From Scylla paramamosain (Eukaryota; Arthropoda; Malacostraca; Decapoda; Portunidae): a stretch of DNA of 64,000 nucleotides. Positions 39,573-52,748 of this stretch are shown piece after piece (within the stretch, counting starts at the first letter, position 1; each line of letters opens with the position of its first letter). The notes under the pieces were generated by a model that had not been told where the DNA came from, did not search any database, and was given only the letters and a program-made list of their open reading frames with translations. The position numbers were made by a program, and so were the translations under genes. The stretch spans positions 20,865,753 to 20,929,752 of the forward strand of contig NC_087151.1 in NCBI RefSeq assembly GCF_035594125.1, given 5' to 3'.

Positions 39573-40699
39573 GGGTGCTTTTTAAGCATTTTAGCATTTT
39601 GTTGCCTAAAACACTAAAAAGACACTTTTCTGGTAACATTTCCTTTCCCCATATAAAGTGAAATTACTTTATATGGGGTATATAGGTATTTTGGCGTTTT
39701 GGTACCTAACATTGTGAAAAATACCTAAATACACGCTTTTGGTAATGTTGATCACTTTCTACATATGGATTGTTATTTACGCGTTTTAGGATATTAGTAC
39801 CTGAGAAGGTCAAAAACAATAATACACGTTTCAAGTAATGTCGTTTTGTTTCACCATATAAACACACATTTTTGGTAATGTTATTTTGTTTCTCCACAAT
39901 GGATGTTTAGTATGTATTTAAGCGATCTGATACATTAGAAGCTCAAAACCACTCAAAAGGCACGCTTTTCCTAATGTGCTTTTGTATTCCAATATAGAGT
40001 GCTTTCCATGCATTATAGCATTTTGATGGCTAACGAGCTCATAAACACTCTAAAGAAGTGTTTCTTGTAATGTCATTTAATTTCCCCATACAGAGTGCTT
40101 TAAATGCATTTTGTCCCTTTGGTACCTAACAATGTGAAAAAAGAATCATTCAAAATAAGCGTTTTTGATAATGTAGTTTTGTTTCACTATATAGGGTACT
40201 ATTAACACATTTTAGAGTTTTGGTAGTTAAATAGCTCAAAAACACACGTTTTTCGTAATGCCCTTTTGTTTTCCTATAAGGAGTGTTTTGCATCCATTTT
40301 GTCGTTTTGATACAAAACAACGTAAAGAACAAATAAATAAATAAAAAAAAGATATATTTGTCAATGCTGTTCTTTTCTAGTATATAGAAAGTGCTATTCA
40401 CGCGTTTTACCGTTTTGGTACCTAAGAAATTCAGAAACACTTGTAATACATGTTTCTTGTAATATCGTATCGTTTCCCATAAAGAGTATTTTTCATGCAT
40501 TTTGCCGTTTTTGTTGTAGGTAAGAATGTCAAAAAGACGTTTTTGGTAATGTTATTCTGTTTCGCAATAATTTATTTATTTTTTTGGGGGGGCATTCGAT
40601 TTAGCGTTTCAGTACGCAAAAAGCTCACAGACACTGAAAAGACACGTTTTTGGCAGTATTGTTTTGCATTATAATATAAAATAGATTCCATGCTTTTCT
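39573..40699 (+). repeat. Satellite, + orientation, end of duplicon B
   Basis: Eleven or so monomers collinear with 28,105-29,223, including the ccccatataaagtg palindrome at about 39,647. It runs into an (AAT)n array at 40,700, where the match to duplicon A ends. Confidence 0.87.
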
Positions 40700-40952
<253 letters not shown>

Positions 40953-40957
40953 TAATA

Positions 40958-41034
40958 GGAAGAAGAAGAAGAAGAAGAAGAAGAAGAAGAAGAAGAAGAA
41001 GAAGAAGAAGAGAAAGAAGAGAAAAAAAAAAAAA
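40958..41034. repeat. (AAG)n array followed by AG-rich tract
   Basis: About 52 bp of perfect AAG to 41,010, then a purine-only tract ending in a 13-base A run. It directly abuts the AAT array and begins the microsatellite cluster at which the satellite changes orientation. Confidence 0.96.
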
Positions 41035-41363
41035 GTTTATTAAGAATAGTACCAATCATAATCATTATAAGATATGGATGAAGAATAATAAAAATAATAA
41101 TAGCCATGTTCTCTCTTTTTCACTGGAAGCAATTCAAAATACCTGAATTTCCATTTACTCTTAACGGAATAACATAATTACAATTACTATGTATGTATTT
41201 TCCTTACACAAATCATCTCTACTTGCTGGAAATGTGTAAGACGATAAGTTGTGCCAATGCGAAGCTAACTTACAAAAATAATAAATAATAAATAAATAAA
41301 TAAAGTAAATAAATAAAGCTCTAGTAAGTAAGTCAAATGCGGAAAACACTTTCATGCCTACCT

Positions 41364-41366
<3 letters not shown>
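41035..41366. other. Unique, non-satellite sequence with no recognised gene
   Basis: No match to the satellite monomer or either LINE family can be seen. It is AT-rich, with a short (AAAT)n tract near 41,280-41,320. The longest frame (64 codons, - strand, 41,161-41,355) shows no known motif and includes the low-complexity tract, so I do not call it. It may be flanking or intronic sequence of the candidate exon at 41,457-41,612. Confidence 0.6.

Positions 41367-41440
<74 letters not shown>
41367..41440. repeat. (CT)n dinucleotide array, about 74 bp
   Basis: Perfect CT repeat between cctaatt and tttcgtcaaaactcaccctc. On the - strand it lies 15 bp downstream of the possible splice donor of the cysteine-rich exon candidate. 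Confidence 0.98.
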
Positions 41441-41444
<4 letters not shown>

Positions 41445-41456
41445 GTCAAAACTCAC

Positions 41457-41612
41457 CCTCATTACTGATTATGGGACCTCGAGACACACAGAGTACCGCA
41501 TACTTCGGGAAAGCACTGATCGCAACGGGGGCAGGAAGAAGGGTCATTCAAGCCACATTCCATGAAATAACGGGCGCAATACATGTCACGATTCAGTGGG
41601 GGACAGTTCCTC
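41457..41612 (-). CDS. Possible exon coding a cysteine-rich peptide (unassigned)
   Basis: On the - strand a plausible splice acceptor (tttcttataactggttgcag, ending at 41,613) precedes a 156 bp segment. A consensus donor, gtgagt, follows it (41,456-41,451). The only open frame gives about 49 residues, from RNCPPLNRDMYC to VCGTLCVSRSHNQ, then TAA at 41,464-41,462. It has eight cysteines with spacing C-x8-C-x6-C-x7-C-x2-C-x2-C-x4-C-x3-C. An even number of closely spaced cysteines fits a secreted disulfide-rich domain. The last four resemble a WAP/four-disulfide core only loosely, since the adjacent CC pair is absent. The stop lies before the donor, so this would be a last coding exon or the donor is chance. 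No signal peptide or upstream exon is visible. Base composition is clearly richer in GC than its surroundings. Confidence 0.3.
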
Positions 41613-41680
41613 CTGCAACCAGTTATAAGAAACAGTCGTTTGTCGTTATTATTAATTGTCATGTTCTTGCATGCTTGTTA

Positions 41681-41681
<1 letters not shown>

Positions 41682-41770
<89 letters not shown>

Positions 41771-41776
41771 CATTAA

Positions 41777-41836
<60 letters not shown>

Positions 41837-41883
41837 CGTTATTATTATTAGTAGTAGTAGTAGTATTGTTGTTGTTTTTTCTC

Positions 41884-41929
<46 letters not shown>
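41682..41929. repeat. (TTA)n array with GTA/GTT interruption
   Basis: About 190 bp of TTA with several single-base changes, then gtagtagtagtagt and gttgttg near 41,852-41,875, then a further 44 bp of TTA. Poly-Leu/Ile reading frames over it are artefacts. Confidence 0.96.
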
Positions 41930-41930
<1 letters not shown>

Positions 41931-42015
41931 GTTGTAATAACGATACTAATAATTCTAAATTACAATTTTAGTATAGTACCTTATCGGCATTATTATTGTC
42001 ATTATCATCATTAAT

Positions 42016-42043
42016 ATGTGTGTGTGTGTGTGTGTGTGTATGT

Positions 42044-42100
<57 letters not shown>
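42016..42100. repeat. (TG)n dinucleotide array, about 85 bp
   Basis: TG repeat with two A substitutions (tgtatg at about 42,039 and 42,047). The 85 bp before it (41,930-42,015) and the 180 bp after it (42,101-42,281) are unique AT-rich sequence with no recognisable feature. Confidence 0.97.
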
Positions 42101-42102
<2 letters not shown>

Positions 42103-42281
42103 ATTTGGTACGGAAGATTTAATAATCGTTTCATTGCAAGAATTGTGTTGTGTTTGCAGTTTTTTTTCTTTTTACTCATGTTGTTATTGTCATTTTAAGT
42201 TTGTTGTTCTTTTTCTTCGTTAACTATGTTTTATCATTGATGATGACAATGTAGTTGATGACGGTCTTTTTTGATACTATT

Positions 42282-42305
42282 ATTGTTGTTGTTGTTGTTG
42301 TTGTT

Positions 42306-42367
<62 letters not shown>

Positions 42368-42414
42368 CGTCGTCGTTGTTGTTGTTTTTGTTGTTGATGT
42401 TGTTGTTGATATTG
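42282..42414. repeat. (GTT)n trinucleotide array
   Basis: About 130 bp of GTT with a short GTC run (about 42,366-42,375) and GAT variants near the end. A T-rich stretch follows up to the LINE piece. Poly-Val or poly-Gln frames are artefacts. Confidence 0.96.
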
Positions 42415-42440
42415 TTTTTTTGTTTTATTTATTTTTTCTT

Positions 42441-42973
42441 TTTTTTTTAAGTAAGAGTGACACTGGTCAAGGGCAATCAAAAGTTCGAAAAGGCCCACTT
42501 GAGTGCCATTTCCCAAACCGAGGTCAAAAAGAATCATCCAAAATTGAAGGATAGTGTCTTAAAGCCTACTTTGAAAGAGTTCAAGTCAAAGAAGGTACGA
42601 AATACATAAGCAGGCAGAGAGTTTCAGTGATGAATGACTGAGAATACTGGTAATCTTGCATTAGAGAGATGGACAGAATAGGGGTGAGAGAAAGTATAAA
42701 GTTTTGTACAGCAAGGCCGCGGGAGGAGAGGAGGCATGCAGTCAGTAGGATCTTAATAGCAGTTAGCGTGAAAATAGCATTAGAAGATATCAAGAGATGC
42801 AACATTGCAGCGATGAGAGAAGGGCTGAAGACAATCAGTTAGAGAAATTGATAAGACGAAAAACTTTTTATTTCACCCTGTCTAAAAGAGCGGTATGAGT
42901 GGAACCTATACATGTTTGGAACTTCTTACATGGATTGATAATGGCCCTGTATATGTACATGGTCAGTAGCTTA
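42441..42973 (-). pseudogene. LINE 3' fragment, same family, - strand
   Basis: Inverse complement of the intact element from about 3,725-3,735 to 4,270. It starts at a T-run (tail) near 42,441, shows the inverted 3' UTR (ggtcaagggcaatc), and reads back through the C-terminal coding region (a 74-codon piece at 42,581-42,805 contains LLISSNAIFTLTAI in a shifted frame) to the equivalent of gtacaagggcc at about 42,950. It is well diverged, with several indels. Its inner limit (ctactgacc, equivalent to ctgctaact) coincides with the point where the relics at 25.7 and 37.2 kb stop. Confidence 0.88.
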
Positions 42974-42981
42974 TGATAGTG

Positions 42982-43092
<111 letters not shown>

Positions 43093-45413
43093 CAAATTCT
43101 TGAAAAAAGTGTATTTTGAATGTTTTCTGAGCTTGTTAGGTACCAGAACGCCAAAATGTAAGCAAAGCACCTTATGTAGGGTAATTAAACGCTTTTACCA
43201 AAAACGTGTCATTTGCGTGTTTTTGAGCATATAGAGCACAAAATTGCTAAAAATTATGAAAAACATCCAATATAGGAACCTTGTAAACAATATTTTTAAA
43301 ATCATGACTTTTGTGTTTTTGAGCTTCTTACGTACTAAAATTCTAAAAATGCATACAAAACACTCTTTCAAGAGGAATATAACATTACCATTAGTGTTTT
43401 TTTTTTTTCAGTTCATTAGGTGACAAAACGCCTAAACATATGCTAGTATGGGGAAACTAAAAAATATTACCGGAAACGTGTCTTATGAGTGCTTTTTTTA
43501 AGGTTCATAAGTGCTGAATCTATAAAACATATGAATATTTCTCTATCTTAAAAAAAAAATCATTACCAAAGACTTGTATTATGAGTGTGTTCCATCATGT
43601 TAAGTATCAAAACACCAAAATACATAAAAAGAACCTTTTTTAGAGACAGAGAACAACATTTCTAAAAACGTGTGTTTAAAGTGTTATTTATTAGCTACCA
43701 AACCCCAAAACACATGTAAAGTACCCGAAAGAGGGAAACGAAACGATATAATCGAAAACGTAAATTATGAGTGTTTTTGATGTTCTTACCATCAGAATGC
43801 TAAAACAATTGAATAGTACCCTATAATGAAAAAAAAAAAATAAAAATACAAAAAAACATGTATTGTCTTATTTACATGTTAGGTACCAAAACGCCAATAC
43901 ACATACAAAGAACCGTTTATTAAAAAAGAAAACTATATTTTCAAAAACTTGTATCATGCAAAGCACACTATTTCGGAAAATAAAATCACTAAAAACATGG
44001 CTCTTTTTTCAGCTTCCTAAGTACCAAAACGGTAAAACGCATGTAAAACACCTATTATGGAAAAAAGAACATCAAAAAAGTGTATTTTGAATTTTTTTTC
44101 TTTATCTTGTTAGATACGAAAACTCCAAACAACATTTAAAGCACATTATTTTGGAAAAGAAAATATTACCAAAAAACGTGGCTTTTGACAATTTTTTTGC
44201 TTATAACTTACGAAAACGCTAAAATGCACGTAAAACATTCTTTATGGAGAAAAAGAACTTCATCAAAAATGTGTGTTTTTAGTGTTTTTTTTTTCAGGTA
44301 ATAAAGCGCCAAAATGCATGCAAAGCATGCATTATGGGTAATTAAATAACATTACCAGAAACGTGTCGTCTCCGTGTTTTTCAGAGTATTAGGCAGAAAA
44401 CCGCTAAGAATCATGAACACCATATATTAGAAAACTAAACAACAATATCAGAATCTTGTCTTTTGAGTGTTATTGGACTTCTTACGTACAAAAACTCTAA
44501 GATATATGAAAACATCCTTACTGAAGGAACAAAAGGACATTACGAAAAACGTGTATTTTGAGTGTTTTTTTGAGTTTATTAGGTAGCAAAGCGCCATGGA
44601 AATATGATAACATGGCAATTAGCCAATCTGGGGATCTTATGAATGTTTTTAAAGTTCTTTAGAGCTGAAATACTAAAAGATATGAATAATACTCAGTATT
44701 GGAAAAAAAAATAGATAAATAAATAAAAAAATATGACTATTATAAATGTGATTCACCGTGTTACGTATCGAAACGCTAAAATGCATACAATGAACACATA
44801 ATATTGACATGACAATATTTTCAAAAACTTGTTTTTTTTTCTTTTTTTTTTCACTTTGTTAAGTACAAAAACGCCAAAACACATGCAAAGTAGCCAATAT
44901 AGGGAAACGAAACGACATAGTCACCAACCAGTATAATTTATTTATTTTTTACATTATTTTATTTATATATTTATTTTCATTTATTTATTTATTTTCTTTT
45001 ATTAATTAATTTATTTTTGTTAAATATCAGAACGCTAAAACACGAAAATAGTCCTCTATATTGAGAAACAAAACAACATCAAGAAAAACATGCATTATGA
45101 ATATTACTCACCATGTTAGTTACGAAATGTTCAAAATACATACAAAGAATCCTTTATTAAGAAACACATCCACATTACCAAACACCAGCATTATGACTGT
45201 TTTTTAACTTGTTAGATAACAAAGCGCCAAAGCGCTTGCAAAGCATATTATATTGGAAAAGAAGACAACATTGTAAAAAACGTGGTTTCTGAATTTTCTT
45301 CAGCTTTTACATAGCAAAATGCTAAAAGGCATGAAGAATACCCCTCATGGAGAAACAGAATACCTTCACAAATTGTTTATTGAGTGTTTTTGAGCTTCTT
45401 ATGTACCAAAATA

Positions 45414-46213
45414 TATTACTAAAAGCGTGTATTATGAGTATCATTGACTATTTTAGGTACAAAAACGCCAAAATGTATACAAAAAACATTTTCTGGGGAA
45501 AGAGATAATTTCCAATAATGAATGTTTTAAGTGTATTATAGTTTGTTAAGTCCAAGAACGCAAAAACTCATGTAAAGTAACCAACATAATAAAACGAAAC
45601 GATACATTTAAAGCATCCTATATGGGGCGATGAAATGACATTACCAGAAGTGTGTCATTTGCCTGTTTTGAGCATATTGGGCATCAAAACGCTAAAAAGC
45701 ATGGAAAACACCTTATATGGTAAAACTAACATCATTATGATAATCGTATCTTTTGAGTGCTTTTGAGCTTCTTACATACTAAAACTCTAAAATGCATGAA
45801 AACTCCCTTTCCGGAGGGACAGAAAAATATTGCCAAAAATGAGTGTTTTAAATATTTTTCAATTCATTATATACCAAAACGCCTCAACATTTGTAAAATA
45901 AGCCGTTATGAGGAAACTAAACTTTATTTCCACAAGCATGTTTTATGAGGGTTCTTTATGAGGTTCTTAGGTGGTGAGACGCTAAAACAAATAAGTATTA
46001 CTCTATATTGAAAAGCAAATCATTATTACTAAAAGCGTGTATTATGAGTCTCATTGACTATTTTAGGTACAAAAACGCCAAAATGTATACAAAAAACATT
46101 TTCTGGAGAAACAGATAATTTCCAATAATGTATGTTTTAAGTGTTTTATAGTTTGTTAGGTCCAAGAACGCAAAAACTCATGTAAAGTAACCAACATAAT
46201 AAAACGAAACGAT
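45414..46213 (-). repeat. Near-identical 190 bp segment repeated at 610 bp spacing
   Basis: The stretch from tattactaaaagcgtgtatta through aactcatgtaaagtaaccaa to cataataaaacgaaacgata occurs at 45,414-45,602 and 46,024-46,213 with about half a dozen differences. After the first copy the sequence jumps to another monomer type (acatttaaagcatcctata), so the left copy has lost the following monomers. This is younger than the bulk divergence of the block. Confidence 0.92.
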
Positions 46214-47278
46214 ATAATCATAAACGGGCGTTATGAGTGTTTTTGTTTTTCTTAGGTATCAGGTAAACACGTAAATAATATTGAGGAAAAGTACAAGATT
46301 ACCAAAAACGTGTATTATGAGACTTATTCACCATTTTAACTATCAAAACGCCAAAAGGCATATAAAGATACTTATATGATAAAACACAACTATATTACCA
46401 AAATCTGTATTAAAAAAATGTTTTTTAACTTCTTAGATATCAAAATGCCAGAGTCCATGCAAAGCACACCATACTGGAAAAGGAAACAACATTACCCAAA
46501 AACTTTTCTTGTGAGTGTTTTTCAATACGCTAAAACTGATAGAAAGTATTCTTAATGGAGAAATAGAAGAATGAACTTCATCAAAAAAGAGTATTTTGAG
46601 CTTGTTACTTACCAGAATATTAAAATGCATTTTAAAAAAACCTATATAAAGAAACAGAATAGCATTACCTCCCCCACCAAAAAAAAAAAAAAAAGCTTAT
46701 TACGTACCAAAAACATGTTTTGACAGTTTTTCAGTCTATTAGGAACCATATTGGTTAAACACATGCAAATCAACTAATAAGGGAAAACTAAATAATATTA
46801 CCGCAAACGTCTCTTATGAGTGTTCTTAATGTTCATAGGTGGTGAAACGCTAAAACAAATTAATATTACACTATACTGAGAAACAGAACATCACTACCTA
46901 AAACGACTGTCATGAGTCTGTTTCACCATGTTGGGTAACAAAACGCTAAAATTCATAAAAAGAAAGCAGAACATTTCCTAAAGCGTGTGTTTGAAGCGTT
47001 TTACTGTTTGATTGTAACAAAAAGCCAAGACACATGAAAAGTAGCCAGCATAGGAAAACGAAAACATAATCATAAACGTGAATTATGAGTGTTTTTAATG
47101 TTCTAAGCTATCAGAACGCTAAAACACGTAAATAGTACTCTATATTGAGGAAGAGAACATAACCAAAAACGTGTATTATGAGCCTTATACACCATGTTAG
47201 GTACCAAAACGCCAAAATGCTTACCAAGAAAATCCGTATGAAAAACCACAACCACAATATCAAACACCTGTATTTTTT

Positions 47279-47440
<162 letters not shown>

Positions 47441-48496
47441 TTGTGTGTTTGTTTTTTTTCCTATTTTTGAGGTACCAAAATGGCAAAGTGCATAGAAAGC
47501 ACACTATATTAGGAAGAAAAAAAATACTAAAACAAAAAGTGGCTTCTGAGTGTTTTTATCTTCTCACGTTCCAAAACGGTAAAAAGCATGCAAAACACAA
47601 TTTATGGATAAACAACAATTTCATTAAAAAGTTGATTTTTAGTGTTTTTGAGCATGTTATTAACCAAAACGCCTAGATGAATACAGAGAAACCTATATGA
47701 AGAAACAGAACAACATTATCAATTTTTTTTTTTTTAACCTGTTGGATAGCAAAAGACCAAACTGCACTTATAGCACACTATATTGGAAAAGAAAACAGTA
47801 TTACCAGAAATGTTTCTTTTCAGAGTTTACCAGCTTCTTACGTACCAAAACGCTAAAATGCATGCAAAACACCCTTAAAGAAGAAAGTTTTTTTTTTCTT
47901 TAGTTTTTTAGGTAGCAAAACACCTAAATGCATGCAAAACACCTTATATAGGATAATGAAACGACATTACCAAAAACGGGTGATTTGCGTTTTTTTTTGT
48001 TCACGATATCAGATACCAAAGCACACACACACACAAAAAAAGAATAAATAAATAAATAAAGATATAAAAAAATATATATTTAAAAACAAAACAATATTAT
48101 TAAAATTATGTCTTTTCAGTGTTTTTAAGCTTGTTACGTACCAAAACTCTGAAATGCATTCAAATTATTCTTTCTGGAGGAGCATAACAACATTATCAAA
48201 AACGTGTGTTTTGAGTATTTCTGAGTTCATTATATACTAAAATTCCTATACAAATGCAATGATGGGAAACGAAAAGATATTACCACAAACCTGTCTTATG
48301 AGTGATTTTAAGGTTCTTAGATGCTAAAACGTTGAAACAAATTAATAGATATTACACAATATTAAGAAATAGAACATAGTCATCAAAAACGTTTATTATG
48401 AGTGTGATTCACCATTTATGGTACCAGAATGATAAAAATGGATACAAACAACCCTTTCTAGAGAAACAGAACAACATTTCCAAAAACCTGTGTTTT

Positions 48497-51024
48497 AATC
48501 CATATCTTGATGTTTTTATGTGCGCAGTGACTTAACCTACTCTCGCGTCCACGCTATCGAATCTTCAGAGTTTTATACTGTCTGGCTACGACTACAGAGT
48601 CACTCTCAAACTAAATTTATCTGTGCTGTATTCCTCTCACCTATCTCCTCTGACAATAAGAAAATTCTTTGCCTGCTTTATTTTCGAAGTGGAGCACATT
48701 ATTTCTTCCCTTTTACAGAGATCACCATTATTTGAGACTTCAGCGCTAACTCCAGCTTTGGCTTTCCTCTCACTTCACTGACCATCCTGGTGAAGTAGCC
48801 TTCAATTAGCCGCCATGACCTAGTGTAATTGGTGCAACATCCTACCTGTATTCCTCGCCGTCCTCGAGATACGCCAGGTATTCTTGACATTTTCATTACC
48901 TCTAATCCTTCTGCTTATGCTGTTACCATCTCTTCTCAATTGGGCTCCTCCGATCACAATCTTATATCTGTATATCCTGTCGCTCCAATCCTTCTTTTGG
49001 ATCACCTTAAGCGGAGGTGCCTCTGTCGTTTTGCCTTTGTTAGTTGGAAGGATCTGAGTAGGTATTTTGCTGATTTTTCTTGGAAGGACTACTGCATCCG
49101 TGTCAGAGACCCGTATCTGTGTGCCGAGTGCATAACAGAAGAGATAGTGTCTGGCATAGAGGCAGGCATACATTCCTCACTCTTTTTCTCGACCTAAACC
49201 CTCCAAACCTTTGTTTAACACAGCCTGTTCTCATGCTGTATATAATTGAGAGGTGGCCCACAAAAAATTACTTAAGCCTTCCAACACCATAATCTCATGA
49301 ACTTTATATGTCTGCCCGGAACCATGCCAAATCTGTTCTCTAAGTAGCCAAAACTTCCTTCATTAAAAGAAAGTTTCAAAATCTTTCAAGATCTAACTCC
49401 CCTCGTGACTTCTGGCATCTATCCAAAAACATCTCCAATAACTTTGCTTCTTTTTTTTATCTCCTTTATTTCAAACAGATGGCACCGTTGTTATCACATC
49501 TATTTCTAAAACTGAACTCTTCGCTGAAACCTTTGTTATCCTGCCTCTCCTCCACCCTCTGACTACTTCTTTGAACCTATTAAAATTCTTCGTAATGATG
49601 TTTTCCATGCCTTCGTTGGCCTAAAACCTCGGAAGGCTTATGAACATGATCGGGTCCCTCTTCTTCTACGAAACCGTGTCTCTGTGCTGGATCCTTGCCT
49701 AGTGAAACTCTTTCAACTCTGCCTCTCAATATCTATCTTTCCTTCTTGCTGGAAGTTTACCTACATTCAGCCTTTTCCCAAAAATGGTGGGCATTCTAAT
49801 CCCTCAAACTACCGTTCTATTGCTTTAATTTCCTACCTATCTAAAGTTTTTGAATCTATCTTCAACAGGAAGATTATTAAACATATATCACTTGACAAAC
49901 TTCTATCTAATCGCCAGTTTGGGTTCCGTCAAGGCCACTCTAATGGTGATCTGGCTTTCCTTATTGAATCTCGGTCATCCTCTTTGAGAGATTTTGGTAA
50001 AACTTTTGCTGTTGCCTTATACATATTATTTTCTTTTTTAATAGAGTCTGGCCTAAAACTACCCACTTACAGCTTCTACTCTTCTCTCTGTATCTTCATC
50101 ACAAGTTTCCTTTCTGACCGTTCTATTGCTCCTGTGGGAGACGGTCACTGTTCTTCTAAATCTATTAACAGAGGTGTTCCTAAGTGTACTGTCCTGTCAC
50201 CCACTGTCATCCCATTACTCATTAACGATCTTCTAAACCAAACATATTATCCTATTCAATCTAACGCTGATGATACCACCCTGCATTTTTCCACTTCTTT
50301 CTATAGACGTTCAACCCTTCCGGAAGTAAACAGTTCACGCAAGGATGCCTAACTTTCGATCTCTCTAAAATTTCTGATTAATTGTTTGCATTAATTGTTT
50401 AATGCCTTAAAAACTCAATTCCTCCACAAATCAACTCAACACAACCTACCAGACAACTATCCTCTCTTGTATAAAGACAATCAATTGTTCATCTCTTCTA
50501 CACTAAACATCTGTTTTTTTTTTTTTTTTTTATATATAACCTAACTAGAAACTTCAAAACTCATCTCCAGCTAAAAACGCTGGCATCAGCTTCTTTCTCA
50601 CCGCCGCAATGATAAATCTTTAGCTACCCTCTACCGCTATTTTCATGCTAACTGCTCTTCTGATCTTGCTAACTACATGCCTCCCCTCCGCCTGCGGCCT
50701 CTCTGCACAAGACTTTCTTCTTTCTCTCACCCCTATTCTGTCCACCTCTCTAATGCAAGAGTTAACCAGTATTCTCAATCATTAATTCCTTTCTCTGGTA
50801 AAGTTTGGAACTCCATGCCTGATTATGTGTTTCCATCTTCCTATAAATTGAATTCCTTCAAGACACTTATCATTTAAGACACTTATGCATTTTTGACTGC
50901 CGCTTCGGAAACTGTTGAGGGACCATTGTCTCAGTGGGTTATTTATTTATTTTTTTATTTATTTTGTATTTATTTTTTTGTTGGTGGGGGATTTTTGTTG
51001 CCCTTGGCCTGTGTCCCCACATAG
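48497..51024 (+). pseudogene. LINE relic, 5'-truncated, old copy of the same family
   Basis: Starts in the endonuclease (gatgtttttatgtgcgcagt, equivalent to intact position about 1,510) and reaches the 3' UTR (ttgttgcccttggcctgtgt). It is heavily decayed: the RT part is open over 222 codons (49,684-50,352) but motif A is lost (ALYILFSF for ALDISKAFD), GVPQG is GVPKC, and YADD is NADD. About 250 bp around 50,510-50,590 is deleted or replaced by a T-run. There is no poly(A) tail. A probable target duplication is aaacctgtgtttt (48,484-48,496) and aaacgtgttttt (51,025-51,036), the normal satellite sequence at that place. It is the most diverged of the larger copies. Confidence 0.92.
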
Positions 51025-52689
51025 AAACGTGTTTTTAAGTTTCTTAGCTACCAAAACGCAAAAAAAAAAAAAAAAAACGTACAAAGTAGCCTATATAAAG
51101 AAACGAAAAGACATCCATCACAAACTTGTAATATGAGTGGTTTTGATGTCCTAAGGTATCAGAAAGCTAAAACACGTTAGTAGTACATTATACTGAGAAA
51201 AAGACCAACATTACCAAAAACGTTTACTATGAGTCTTATTCACCATTTTAAGTACCAAAACGCTGAAATGCATATAAAGAGACCTATGTGAAAGAACAAA
51301 ACTACATTATCAAAGTGCATGCAAAGCACACTATATTGGAAATGAAAACAACTTTACCAAAAACGAGGTTTTTGAGGTATCAAAACGCTAAAACGCAAGC
51401 ACAACACCCTTTATGTAGAAACGGAAACACTTTATAAAAAAAAAAAGTATTTTTGAGTGTTTTTCAGCTTTTTACATACCCAAACACCTTTTCTGAAGAA
51501 ACAAAACGACATTATCTAAAACATGTGTTTTGAGTTATTTTTATTTTATTTTATTAGGTAACAACACGTCAAAATAAATGCAAAGTAGACAGTATAAGGA
51601 AACTAAACGTTATTACTACAAATGTATCTGATGTGTGTTTTTAAGGTTCTTAGTTGCTGAAACACTAAAACACATGAATATTACTCTGTATTTTAGAAAC
51701 AATATCTTTATCAAAAATGTGTATTATGAGTGTGATTCACCATGTTAAATAAAAAAAATGCCATAATCCATACAAGTAACCCTTTTTGAAGAAACAGAGA
51801 AATATTTCCAAAAACGTGCACTTTAAGTATTTTTCAGTTTCTCAGGTAACAAAATGCGGAAACACATGCAAAGTAGCCAATGTATGGAAATTAAATTATA
51901 TAATCACAAAAGTGTGTTATCAGTGTTTTTGATGTTCTTATGTATCAGAACGCTAAAACACGTGAATAATACTCTATATTGGGAGAGAGATTAATATTAC
52001 CAAAAAAACGTGTATTATGAGTCTTATTCACCATGTTAGATACAAAAAAGCCAAATTCATAAAAAAGAAATCTATATGAAGAACCTGAACTACTTTACCA
52101 AAAATATGTATTATAAATGTTTTTGAATTTGCTAGGTACTAAAACGTCAAAATGCATGCAAAACACACTATATTTGAAAATAAAATAGCATTACCGAAAA
52201 ACGTGGGTTTTGATGGTTTTCAACTGTTTACGTGCCGAAACGCTAAAACGCATTCAAAACATAAGACTCATTTATGGAGAAATCGAACAACTTCATTTTA
52301 AATGTATTTTTAGTGATTTTTGAGCTTGTTAGGTAACAAAACCCCAAAATGCAAGCAAAACACTCTATATACAATAATGAGATGACAGGTCCAGAAACTG
52401 AGCATATCAGCCACGAAAACACTAAAAAGCATGGAAAACACCCGATATAAGAAAATTAAAGAATATTACCAAAATCGTGTATTTTGACGGTTATTAAGCT
52501 TGTAACATACCAAAACTCTAAAATGGAAGCAAAAATACACTTCCTGGTGAAAAAGAACATTACAAAAAACGGATGTTTTGAGTCTGTTTGAGTTAATCAA
52601 AACGCCAAAAACATGGAAATATGCTAATATGTGGATACAATGATAGTGTTTTCAAACTAGTTACGTACTAAAACACTAAAACGCACGCA

Positions 52690-52748
52690 AAAAAAAAAAA
52701 ATAAATAAATAAATAAATAAATAAAAATAAATAAATAAATAAATAAAA
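52690..52748. repeat. A-run and (AAAT)n tetranucleotide tract
   Basis: A 12-base A run grows into AAAT repeats right after cgcacgc, in the place where the monomer normally has gcaaaacaccc. This is one of several A-runs that have become short microsatellites at fixed monomer positions. Confidence 0.95.

Noticed and set aside
41161..41355. 64-codon - strand frame in unique sequence
   Set aside because: Part of it is the low-complexity AAAT tract and no motif or splice context supports it.
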